This document shows, piece after piece, positions 42,401 through 48,900 of a stretch of 64,000 nt of DNA; position 1 is the stretch's first letter, and each line of letters begins with the position of its first letter. The notes under the pieces were generated by a model that was not told the origin of the DNA, ran no database searches, and worked only from the letters and a program-made list of their open reading frames with translations. Source of the DNA: Tupaia tana (taxonomy: Eukaryota; Chordata; Mammalia; Scandentia; Tupaiidae); the NCBI GenBank assembly GCA_026018925.1, contig JAKSZU010000011.1:3973985-4037984 (forward strand). Direction: 5' to 3'. Position numbers and translations under genes: made by a program.

Positions 42401-42465
42401 TCCTGCACCGCGGCGGCCATTTCGCTCAGGAGCTCCTCCACGACCCCCGGCAACGCGACGGCCAT
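24365..42465 (-). CDS. ZSWIM7: ZSWIM7 gene, five coding exons, complete
   Basis: SWIM-type zinc-finger protein (SWS1), the partner of SWSAP1 in a Shu-like complex that helps RAD51 in homologous recombination in the nucleus. The coding exons on the minus strand are 42390-42465, 38523-38544, 32435-32537, 26229-26333 and 24365-24481: 423 nt, 140 codons plus TAA, the same length as the human protein. All introns have GT-AG ends and phases agree. The SWIM motif CxCx(15)CxH is intact: Cys-Ser-Cys at the end of HYCSC in exon 4, and Cys-Lys-His at the start of exon 5. The C-terminus is MEKKQET. Introns are packed with SINEs, but no coding exon is touched. Confidence 0.95.
24886..25020 (+). mobile_element. 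tRNA-derived SINE, type S
   Basis: Sense copy with a perfect 13-bp duplication AAATCTGATAGCT at 24873-24885 and 25021-25033. Part of the head between the A box and the anticodon arm is deleted. Confidence 0.9.
25235..25482 (-). mobile_element. Older L-like SINE
   Basis: Antisense copy from TTTGCTATAAGGTGCATG to GGGCCAGCCCC, with a GGGTGTAGTCTTGCC body. Confidence 0.7.
25483..26228. other. ZSWIM7 intron 4 sequence
   Basis: No element recognised. Two minus-strand open frames here (25612-25839, 25858-26052) do not resemble ZSWIM7 and have no recognisable domain. Confidence 0.45.
26229..26333 (-). CDS. ZSWIM7: ZSWIM7 coding exon 4
   Basis: 35 codons starting VLGSSGKTYTCLASCHYCSC and ending SDSLL, in phase 0 at both ends. 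The acceptor is CTTCCTAG and the donor GTAAGG. It carries the first two zinc-binding Cys (CSC). Confidence 0.96.
26668..26939 (+). mobile_element. tRNA-derived SINE, type L (reference copy)
   Basis: A near-pristine copy with many intact CpGs. Pol III boxes are A TTAGCGTAATGG (26681-26692) and B GGTTCGAGTCC (26725-26735). The body has the alternating CGTGTGCGTGCGTG stretch, a C6-T-G6 hairpin at 26831-26843 and a CT-rich segment, ending CCTATAGCAAAAACCTCTC plus about 21 A. The target AGATGGAGGG is at 26658-26667 and 26940-26949. The head looks tRNA-derived with a CCC-type anticodon loop (CTCCCAC). The tRNA of origin is not settled. Confidence 0.95.
26950..27875. other. ZSWIM7 intron 3 sequence without recognised elements
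   Basis: No SINE apart from an isolated T-run at 27506-27523. No exon recognised. Confidence 0.5.
27880..28290 (-). mobile_element. LTR-like segment with repeated CCAAT-type units
   Basis: In the minus sense, three imperfect units of about 33-35 bp share ACCAGTGGGCCC-like cores and AGCCAAtGAGA or GCCAATGA motifs (plus strand about 28080-28205). The unit array, its compact size and its lack of coding sequence suggest a solo LTR. Neither ends nor flanking duplication could be fixed. Confidence 0.4.
28330..30820. other. ZSWIM7 intron 3 sequence without recognised elements
   Basis: About 2.5 kb of AT-rich DNA, the longest stretch with no copy of the local SINEs. No exon, RNA gene or named repeat recognised. 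Confidence 0.5.
30830..31072 (-). mobile_element. tRNA-derived SINE, type L
   Basis: Antisense copy from AGGTTTTTGCCACAGGG to CGCCTGCTGGCCCC. The core hairpin is degraded to CCCCGGAGG. Confidence 0.8.
31140..31294 (-). mobile_element. tRNA-derived SINE, type S
   Basis: Antisense copy with a TTTATTTAATTTTATTTATT tail and a head ending CACCTGCCAGTCCCT. It is preceded by AT/GT simple sequence. Confidence 0.8.
31418..31477. repeat. Perfect 60-bp AT-rich inverted repeat
   Basis: The arm ATTCTGATGATATATATA (plus GATATA) is matched exactly by its reverse complement ending TATATCATCAGAAT, with only about 8 bp between 26-bp arms that are themselves TA-rich. Confidence 0.95.
31868..32295 (+). mobile_element. 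L1 LINE 3' end fragment
   Basis: Carries typical L1 ORF2-end and 3'UTR landmarks in order: GTTAAGTGATATAAGCCAGG, CCACATGATCTTGCTTATAT, a G-run at 32008, CACCACAAAAAAAAAGTGAG, TACACATATCAAAATATGTA, then CAATTAAACATAAATAA. Heavily truncated at its 5' end, with no open frame. Confidence 0.85.
32435..32537 (-). CDS. ZSWIM7: ZSWIM7 coding exon 3
   Basis: One base completing Ser plus 34 codons: LKFVFGSSAIQALDLVDRQS onward to RRVYQ. The acceptor on the minus strand is TTTCCCAG and the donor GTAGAAG. Confidence 0.96.
32640..33590. mobile_element. Probable ancient LINE fragment, interrupted
   Basis: Pieces either side of the SINE at 33207 carry AATAATAATCCATTATATGC, GAATTGCTGAGTCTCAGGAT and AGTACTCCCACTAGCATTGT. 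These resemble a common old LINE-derived repeat that also appears at 36395-37120. Family assignment is uncertain. Confidence 0.35.
33207..33450 (-). mobile_element. tRNA-derived SINE, type L
   Basis: Antisense copy flanked by ATATGTGTATTTTC at 33193-33206 and ATATGTGCATTTTC at 33451-33464. Confidence 0.85.
33570..33935 (-). mobile_element. L-like SINE containing an inverted SINE insertion
   Basis: The antisense tail (33570-33635, TTTTTTGCTATAGGGCATG) resumes at 33830 with GAAACTATCCCACAGAGAGG and runs to about 33935. Confidence 0.8.
33636..33817 (+). mobile_element. 5'-truncated type L SINE nested in an opposite-strand SINE
   Basis: A headless sense copy starting in the body at GCCGGGCGCATGTG and ending with an 18-A tail. 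It is bounded by a perfect 12-bp duplication GGGGAAGTGAGA at 33624-33635 and 33818-33829. No A or B box is present. Confidence 0.9.
34213..34375 (+). mobile_element. tRNA-derived SINE, type S (reference copy)
   Basis: Reads GGGGCTGGCAGGTGGCATGG, then GTGCTGGACTCCCACGTGG, the B-box region GGTTCAAGTCC, CTTGCTTTCTCACTTTCCC, CTCTCTCTGGTCAAATTAA and an AAATGAATAAATAAAT tail. It differs from L by lacking the whole GC-rich middle. Confidence 0.9.
34554..34823 (+). mobile_element. tRNA-derived SINE, type L
   Basis: Sense copy starting GGGGCTGCCAGATAGCG. Its end has a C-run (34789-34798) before the A tail. Confidence 0.8.
35097..35820. mobile_element. TIR-bearing DNA transposon remnant with a nested SINE
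   Basis: The left end TCATTTCTCACTTAACAACC (after TA) and the right end, whose complement reads CAGGCACCCCTCACTTAACA, share an inverted CTCACTTAACAAC, with flanking TA at both ends. This fits a Tigger/pogo-type element. No transposase frame is seen. The L SINE at 35514 lies inside. Confidence 0.55.
35514..35786 (+). mobile_element. tRNA-derived SINE, type L
   Basis: Sense copy with the CAAAAACAAAAAAC tail and the duplication CAAACTTAG at 35505-35513 and 35787-35795. The B box reads GGTTCGCGTTC. CpG-rich. Confidence 0.9.
35838..36089 (-). mobile_element. tRNA-derived SINE, type L, head-clipped
   Basis: Antisense copy that ends GCCATTATGCCAACTG without the usual CTGGTCCC. Sequence then repeats ATTATGCC several times. 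Confidence 0.8.
36122..36387 (-). mobile_element. tRNA-derived SINE, type L
   Basis: Antisense copy with GGTGGGGGTAGGGGTGTGTG in the core region and the head ending CACCTGCTGGTCCC. ATCACTTTT occurs at both edges. Confidence 0.8.
36395..37120. mobile_element. Probable ancient LINE fragment, interrupted
   Basis: Contains TATTGCTACTATAAACAATA, CTTACAAGTGGAATTTCTAG and GCCATTTTC-like text of the repeat also seen at 32640-33590, split by the SINE at 36669. Confidence 0.35.
36669..36930 (-). mobile_element. tRNA-derived SINE, type L
   Basis: Antisense copy with a perfect 15-bp duplication CCAATTTAGATTCTT at 36654-36668 and 36931-36945. TCTTCTTCTTCG simple sequence lies at the tail. Confidence 0.9.
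37121..37363 (-). mobile_element. Older L-like SINE
   Basis: Antisense copy from AGAAATTTTTACTTTAGGAC to CCTGACTGGCCT, with a short body. Confidence 0.7.
37370..37810. other. ZSWIM7 intron 2 sequence
   Basis: AT-rich. It may continue the old LINE remnant upstream. No exon recognised. Confidence 0.4.
37828..38099 (+). mobile_element. tRNA-derived SINE, type L
   Basis: Sense copy with a perfect 17-bp duplication AAAGAATGACAAACAAG at 37811-37827 and 38100-38116. The core has CCCCCCTGGGGGGG. Confidence 0.95.
38306..38495 (+). mobile_element. tRNA-derived SINE with mixed L/S end
   Basis: A short body like S but ending GTGAGTGCACATTCCCTATA and GCAAATTAAAAA, which combines the L and S tails. It lies about 27 bp from ZSWIM7 exon 2 on the donor side. 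Confidence 0.8.
38523..38544 (-). CDS. ZSWIM7: ZSWIM7 coding exon 2, a 22-nt microexon
   Basis: The acceptor (minus) TTTTACAG precedes 38544 and the donor GTAAGT follows 38523. With A from exon 1 and G from exon 3 it encodes IPDEHLLS, matching human IPDEYLLS in place. The phase fits both neighbours only with exactly these ends. Confidence 0.93.
38630..38875 (+). mobile_element. Older L-like SINE
   Basis: Sense copy starting CTAGCCTATGGTCTGGTGG with a CCCCCAGCAAATTAAAAA end. GACTTCTATT flanks both sides (about 38619 and 38880). Confidence 0.75.
38901..39085 (+). mobile_element. tRNA-derived SINE, type S
   Basis: Sense copy with duplication AAGATGGTGA at 38891-38900 and 39086-39095. A CTCTCTCT expansion lies before TAGTCAAATTAAAATAAAC. 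Confidence 0.9.
39160..39570 (+). mobile_element. 7SL-derived SINE flanked by tRNA-like segments (composite)
   Basis: 39245-39440 carries the Alu-type order GGGTGTGGTGGTCTGAGCCT, GATTGAGACAAGAGGATCAC, AACATAGCAAAATCCTGTC and a second CACCTGTAGTCCCAG. Segments on both sides (CCCAGGTTCAATTCTC at 39238; GATCCTGGCTGGATTCC at 39526) look like tRNA B-box regions. The composite reading is inference. Confidence 0.65.
39580..39995. other. ZSWIM7 intron 1 sequence
   Basis: No named element recognised. It adjoins the source of the local duplication at 39996. Confidence 0.4.
39996..40148. repeat. Source copy of a local 150-165 bp duplication
   Basis: From TTCAAAGGTAGGATGTCTAG to GACTAGAAGTATACACT. Nearly the same sequence recurs at 40726-40891 in the same orientation, with about 90% identity by eye and one ten-base insertion (GGAAAAACAA-like) in the second copy. 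Confidence 0.9.
40412..40697 (-). mobile_element. tRNA-derived SINE, type L, nested
   Basis: Antisense copy inside an older SINE, bounded by CTGGCTAGC at 40403-40411 and 40698-40706. A GCGCGCGCGCGCACG run is at 40562-40576. Confidence 0.85.
40726..40891. repeat. Second copy of the local duplication, inside a SINE
   Basis: A direct copy of 39996-40148, placed about 0.7 kb away between the body and head of an older SINE. The SINE sequence continues on both sides. Confidence 0.88.
40944..41085 (-). mobile_element. tRNA-derived SINE, type S
   Basis: Antisense copy from TTTTTTAAAAACATTATTTT to CTACCTGTTGGCCCC. Its 5' end is reused as the target of the next SINE. Confidence 0.85.
41095..41371 (-). 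mobile_element. tRNA-derived SINE, type L
   Basis: Antisense copy with a perfect 14-bp duplication CCCCAACTTCTACT at 41081-41094 and 41372-41385. The first four bases are the head end of the S copy next to it. Confidence 0.95.
41492..41699 (-). mobile_element. Type L SINE with internal deletion
   Basis: Antisense copy from a T-run and GAGAGTTTTTGCCATAGGG to CAACCTGCTGACCCC, missing part of the CTCCATTCTCCTC segment and the anticodon arm. Confidence 0.8.
41700..42290. other. Flank of the CpG island, ZSWIM7 intron 1
   Basis: No SINE in the last 590 bp before the promoter region. A short CACCCTCTGCTGGCCCGAGG at 41869 may be a SINE head relic. Confidence 0.45.
42390..42465 (-). CDS. ZSWIM7: ZSWIM7 coding exon 1
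   Basis: The ATG is at 42463-42465 (minus). Encodes MAVALPGVVEELLSEMAAAV then QESAR, plus the first base of the Ile codon. The donor GTACGG is at 42389 downward. It aligns with the human start MAVVLPAVVEELLSEMAAAV, which fixes the start. Confidence 0.95.
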
Positions 42466-42719
42466 GGGCCCACAGTGAGCCCTCGCCAGCAGGGACGGCG
42501 GCCACGATGTTCCAACAGCTTCCTTCGGGGGAGAATTCCCGCCTCCTGCCGGGGGCGGGTCGAGACGGAGTGACGTAGGCGTACGTCACCGCGCATGCGG
42601 ACGGCGATGCTGACGAATATGTGACGTCACGGCAAGGCCAATCAGGCGAGCGCTCGGCGCTGAGGGTGGGACGTCCCGGGACCGCGCCGGCCTGCAGTGC
42701 GCAGAGGACGCGGCCGAGC
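42466..42719. promoter_or_regulatory. Bidirectional promoter between ZSWIM7 and TTC19
   Basis: 254 bp between the divergent ATGs. Visible: a full CRE TGACGTCA at 42622-42629; half-site clusters TGACGTAGG at 42571 and TACGTCACC at 42582; the NRF1-like GCGCATGCGG at 42591-42600; and CCAAT at 42638-42642. There is no TATA box. An NRF1 motif would suit a mitochondrial protein gene such as TTC19. Motif function is inferred. Confidence 0.8.
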
Positions 42720-42903
42720 ATGTTCCGGCTCCTGAGGCTGGGCTTCGGCCGAGCCCTCCAGCGGGCCGCGGTACGGCGGTGCCGGGGCTGCGCGGCCCGA
42801 CTGCTCCCGGGGCCAGCGGGAGGCCCGGGGCCCGAGGTGGAGGTGCTGCGGCCCCGAGTCGTGCCGCCCGGCCGGGGCCCGGGCCTGCTGCCGCTGCTGG
42901 CAG
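42720..42903 (+). CDS. TTC19: TTC19 coding exon 1
   Basis: Starts MFRLLRLGFGRALQRAAVRR at the ATG 42720-42722 and ends ...LLPLLA plus one base, with donor GTGAGG. Basic presequence region. The start agrees with the human MFRLL start. Confidence 0.94.
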
Positions 42904-45900
42904 GTGAGGGGCGCGGGCCGGGCGGGGCCGACAGGGCAGGGACGGGCGCAGGCAGGGCCCGGTGACCTCAGAGCCCCTTCCCGCAGCGCTCGCCTGGTTC
43001 TCGAGGCCCACTGAGGCGGATGAGGAGCAGCAGCAGGGAGCGGGCGGGGCAGCCGCCGAGGACGCGGCGGACGAGGCCGAGGCCGAGATCATCCAGCTGC
43101 TGAAGCGAGCCAAGGTGAGGAGAGACGACCCAGCGCGGTAGGTTTTGTGAGCACGCCTGACCGCCTTGCGGACGCGCATTACTCTCCTCCGGAGAGTATA
43201 AGTGCCCCCCATTAAATATCATCAGATGAGGATTGGAGTCCGTCCAGGCTTGTCCGATTCCACAGCTTGCAGTAAAACCGCTGCAGCCTCAGTTGCAGAT
43301 GTAGTGGCTCTTTTATCCGAATATATGAGGAATGTTTTGTGGTGGTTTTGATCGGTTAACCCACTAAGCTGCAATGGCATACTTTTGCACACGTCCTGAA
43401 AATGCACTTTAGCGTTGGGCATGTGAGTTTATTGTTTCTGAATTCTTCCTTTTCTCTACATCCTTCTGTATTTTTCCTCTTTCCCCTTCCCCAGCTTATC
43501 TCAATTCTTCCATTGGGCTAAATACCAACAGCGTCCAAAATCTACGCCCTGACTCGTGTGTGTTACTGACATACCATCTCCTCTTTGAGGCCCCACCCAC
43601 CCCTGCGACTTAACGTGCCTGAAATTAAACTCTTGACCGTGCATGCCTGTCCAGTACATTCTTTCACCATCTCCTCAGCCTGGAAAACCTCACAGTCATT
43701 CTGTGGAACTTCACCCCTGCATCTTAATACACTTGCAGTCCAGCAACAATTACTGCTGCCACCAAATCCAAATATTTCTCTAATATGCCCCCTTTTCTCT
43801 ATCTCTTCTGTTGTCATCACTGTAATGTAAACCATTACTGCCACTGCTTGCTTTTCAGGACTCTTTCCTGCCCTCCTGTCCCACTTCAATCCATTCTCCA
43901 TTCATAAGCCAGAGAGTTTTTTTTTTTGTTTTTGTTTTTTTTTTTTAAGAATTTAATTTATCATCAACATTATTTTTAAAATTTGACCAGAGAGAGACAG
44001 AGAGGGAAAGTGAGAAAGCAAGCTTCCAGATCTAGAGCTTAAACCACCGTCAGCCATTTGAGAGTCCAGCACCTTAACTACCACCCCATTGGCTGGCCCC
44101 CATTATGATTTTTTTTTTTTTTTTTTTTTTTGAGAGGTTTTTCGCTATAGGGCGCGTGCGCTCGCCAGACAGACAGAGAGAGACATAGAGACAGAAAGCC
44201 GGAAATCACCCCCCAGGGGGGATGGTCACGCCGCAATCCCTTCTCCTCCATTCTCCTCTCGGGATCTTGGGCACGCACGCACTCGCACCCGGCGTGAGTT
44301 GTAAGCCACCGGGTCCGAGACGCGAACCGCGGTCGACTACGTGGGAGTCCAGCGACATAGCCATTACGCTAACTGCTGGTTCCCCCCCATTATGATTTTT
44401 AAGAAAGTGTAAATTAGATCATATGAAAACTTATAATGACTCCCCACTGCACTTATGATAAATTCCAGGATCTTGCTATGGCCTGCAGGGCTCTATCTGA
44501 TCCAAGTCAGCCTACCTCATGCTTCCATTTGCAATAACACTCTGGCTCACCAGCCTTCTTTCACATTTATTTCCTTGCATTTCTTCTGAAGAACCATTCG
44601 GGCTGGCAGGTGGCATGGTGGTTAAGGTGCTGGACTACCACATGCCAACCACGGTTCCAGTCCCAGACCTGGTAACTTGATTTCTCACTTTCCCTCTCTT
44701 TCTCTGGTCAAATTAAAGAATAATGATGATTAAAAAAAAAGAAGAAGAAAAAGAAAAGAAAAAAATACCAAGTAAATAAGTTTTTTTAAAAAAAGAACCA
44801 ATCTGTTCAGCCTGTAGAAGCTTCACTCATTCTCTACCCTCTGTGAGTCATCCTTCCCCCATCCCCGTAACTTTGGCTGGCTCATTCTCACCCTTTCTAC
44901 CTCATTTTAACTATCACTTCCTTAGAAGTCTTGCTCAACTCACATTTAGAGTAGACACCTCATCACTCCTTTCTGTCACACTGGTCCATATTCTTATCAT
45001 TGGTTGTAAATACTCTTACTCATCCTACACGGTCACCTCCAGCTTGCAGGAAAGAGAGTGAGAATGGAGGGCAAGTAGCTTCCTTATAAAGTATGATGGG
45101 AATGGCTCACAAAGCTTCTGCATATGGCCGCACCTAGCTGCAAGGAAGGCTGACCTCTCTGTCATCTCTGTAGACGTAGTGCCTGCTACATAATAGGACT
45201 GGTAATAGCTGATGAATGACTAGCTTCCTTCTGTGTATTGGTGTATATAGCTATAGCTCTTTATGTGTGGTAGTACATGTATTTGCATTCTTTATATTTC
45301 ATTTTCTAATATTTCCTTTGACCTCTCTTTTCAGTTGAGCATTATGAAAGATGAACCAGAAGAGGCTGAGTTACTCTTGCACGATGCTCTTCGTCTTGCC
45401 TATCAGAGTGATAACAAGAAGGCCATCACTTACACTTATGATTTGGTAACTCTTCTAAACAATCTGAGCTACTGATGAGGAAGGGTGGATACAAGAGAAA
45501 GATTGTTAGTTCTGATTTTATTTTTTTTGAGAGTTTTTTTTGCTATAGGGTGCATGCGCTCTCCAGACAGACAGAGAGATAGAAAGCGAGAAATCACCCC
45601 CCAGGGGGGATGGCCACGCCGCAGTCCCTTCTCCTCCATTCTCCTCTCGGGATCTTGGGCACGCACGCACATGCGCCTGGTGTGAGTTTTAAGCCACCGG
45701 GTCCGGAACGCAAACCACGGTCAACTACTGGGAATCCAGCGACATAGCCATTACACTAACTGTTCAGGTCCCATGATTTTTTTTTTAAAGAGGTTTTTAC
45801 CTTACGGCACATGTGCTTGCCAGAGAGAAACAGTGAGAGGGAAAGTGAGCAATCACCCCTCAGAGGCGATGGCCATGCCACAGTCCCTTATCCATTTTCC

Positions 45901-48900
45901 TCCCAGGATCTTAGGCACCCATGCACATGGGCTGGTGTGAGTTCAAGCCACTGGGTCCAGGATTCTTAACAGTGGTCGGCCCTGTTGGAGTCCAGCAACA
46001 TAACCGCTATGGCATCTGCTGGCCCCAGTTCTCCTGATTTATAGTTCTGACCATCAGGATGTCCTAAAGCGTTTATTTCATCACTGATGAGCAGACCTAG
46101 ATTTGGTGTGTCATCAACAAAGAATATGCAGTATTTGCTTTTCATATTTCGATATTGTGTTTCTAACAAATTAATTAGTGGCATACTTTTCATTCTGAAC
46201 TTTTTCTTTAATGAGGGTGAAAGTTAAAGGGAATCTTTAGCTTAAAGATATTGAAATAAATAGGAATACAGTGCTGTAAACTGAAATATAATTTGTAATT
46301 TGCTTTCAGATGGCCAATTTAGCATTTATACGGGGTCAACTTGAAAATGTAAGTAAATCGTTTCTTAAAATCTTGAGTATATGAAAGAATAGCTCAAGGG
46401 AACTGTAATAGTAAGAGTATAGGCTATTCTGTAACAAAGAGATTCCAAATTATAGTGACTCAAATAAGATTCAAGTGTATTTCTCTTTAATGCATTAGTT
46501 CAGAGGCAAGCTGGAGACTGAAGGCAGGTAGGCCCCTCTGCCCTCTAGTCCAGAAGCCCAGGTGTCTGGTAAGATATGTCCTCATCTTTGTGGGCAAGCC
46601 GACTCACGTCCAGCCCACAGAAGGAGGGAGGGTAGGAGGGGGGAAGGAGGAGGATGGAGGTCCAGTAGCTGCCTTATAAAGTGTGACTTAAAAGTTGTTC
46701 ACATTGCATCCACCTGCATTTCTTGGTGATATTTTTATTATATGACCATACCTAGCTATAAGACAGACTGATCTGCTAAAAACTGAGAGGCCTCTAACTA
46801 AAACGATAGGAAAGAGGGAGAATCCTAGGGGACACTTTACAATCTCTGCCACAGTGGATTTGGATGAGAAGTTAATCTCTGAAGTTGGTTTCTTCTCATC
46901 ACAGAGCAGCTTAAGGCACAAAGAGGATATGGGGTCCTGATATTGTGATCGGTTTCTTTTCACCAAGGTACTTTTTGCTTGTGGGTGTTTACAAGGAATG
47001 ATGCTTCAGACTCTTATTTGGGATCTAGGGTCATACAGGTTGGACCTAAGCAGGAAAAAAAAATTTTTTTCTTATGCTTTTAGGCAGAACAACTTTTTAA
47101 AGCAACAATGAGTTACCTGCTTGGAGGGGGCATGAAGCAGGTAAGGGCATTGGTTGGTATTGACCCCTCAGTAAAGCAGTTTTCAAAATAGTCTTGATTC
47201 CTAAAAATGCTTCCGAGCCTTGAATATGTGCCATAGCCAAAATAGCTGGATCTTTCCCCCCGGACCAGTATAAAAACTGTCAACTTTTCACTAATGCAAA
47301 AACAGGATTGCTGAGAAATTTGCAGTTGGCTAATTCCTCTAAAAGAATAAAGATTATTGGGTCAGCCTGTGGCATGGTGAATAAGGCAGCAGGATTCCTC
47401 ATGGCCAGTAGTGCACAGTTCAAGTCCTAGACCCAGTGGCTTGAGAAACATGCTGGACATCTGTCCTTGCATGCCCAAAATCCTGAGAGGAGATTGGAGG
47501 AGAAGGGGTTGCAGTGTGGCCATCCTCCCAGGGGGTGTTTTCTCACATATTCTCTCTCTCACCTTCCCTCCTCATCTCTCTTTCCTTCTCTAGAGAGCAC
47601 ATGTGCCCTATAGCAAAATAAGTAAATAAATAATAATAGTAATAATAAAATTAAATAAGGACTATGGCTTTCTGGCCAGTCTAGAAGTTGATCTGAGATA
47701 TTCCTTGAAAAAACTGTACTTGTCATGAATAGTTTTCATTTCTCTTTCTCCCAATAGGAAGACAACGCAATCATTGAAATCTCCCTAAAGCTGGCCAGTA
47801 TCTATGCTGCTCAGAACAAGTAAGTAGAGTCAGTCTAGGTATGGGAGCAGCCATAGGGCTATAGGTGGAAAGCTTTGACCCAGGATGTTATCTAATCTTT
47901 TATCTACTGGTCATCTGATTTCCAGAAAAATGGCTGTCACACTCAAAGTGTTTCATCCTCCGTCTTTGGAATAAGATTCTGCTTCCATTAGCCTCACTGC
48001 TGGCTGCTTTGTAACAAAGCTAATCAGGTTTTCTACTCCTGCTTGAAGTAAGAAAGGGAGTTAGAGTTAGCACTTCAGCTTTCCTAGAAGAAAAGGAAGC
48101 AATGTAAAAGCTGCTGGGGAGGGAGCTGCTGATGACATAATGGTTATGTCCCTGGACTCCCACATAGTCGACCACAGTTTGAGTCCCAGATCCAGCGGCT
48201 TTAAACTCAAGTTGGATACCTGTGCGTGCATGCCCAAAATCCTGGGAGGAGAATGGAGGAGAAGGGATTGTGGCATGGCCATCCCCCAGGGGGTGATTTC
48301 TCTCTTTCTGTTTCTCTCTCTGTGTCTCTCTCTAGCAAGTGCATGCACCCTAATAGCAAAAATCTCTTAGATAGAAAAAAAACTCTGAGGAAAATATACT
48401 TTTAAAGAAGCCATTTTGTGGGGCCTGCAGGTGATATGGTTAAGGTGCTGGATACCCACATGGCCAACCATGATTCAAGTCCCAGATCTGGCAGCTTGCT
48501 TTCTCACTTTCTCTCTGTTTCTGTCAAGTGTATGTGCCGTATAGCAAATTAAAAGATAATAAGTAAAATAATTCTTTAAGAAAAAAAGAAAAAAGCCATT
48601 TTGCTGATGTAAGTATCTACAAAAGAGGAAGTTAGGTATGACGTGAATGTCGAGAGAGTTGCTATAAGCGCACCTCCATGGCTTCTCCAGCAAACTGTTT
48701 TTGGAGCATGTCGAGATGGTTATAGCTAGGTTTTTGGAAAGGGAAATATCTAGAATTAGAGGAGACAGGACATAGGTTCTAATTTTATAATAGATGAGTT
48801 TTAATTTTTTTTCTTTCTAATTTGCTATAGGGCCAGGGAGAGGGATAAAGAAAACACTCCCAAGGGGAAATGACCTTGCCACAATTTTTTCTCCTCAGTT

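Larger units (their letters stand above)
42290..43150. promoter_or_regulatory. CpG island over the ZSWIM7/TTC19 divergent start sites
   Basis: Dense CpG and high GC run across both first exons and TTC19 intron 1, in sharp contrast with AT-rich flanks. No SINE is inserted in it. Confidence 0.9.
43500..45060 (+). mobile_element. L2-type LINE remnant in TTC19 intron 2, interrupted
   Basis: Pieces 43500-43915, 44401-44595 and 44800-45060 run in L2 order: AAATTAGATCATATGAAAAC, TAATGACTCCCCACTGCAC, GGCCTGCAGGGCTCTATCTG, CTTCCTTAGAAGTCTTGCTC. This is a memory-based match. Three SINEs are inserted. Confidence 0.6.

Noticed and set aside
42586..43212. A 208-codon minus-strand open frame over the TTC19 start
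   Set aside because: High GC in the CpG island lengthens chance frames. The plus strand is the confirmed TTC19 coding strand, and no domain is recognisable in the minus frame.
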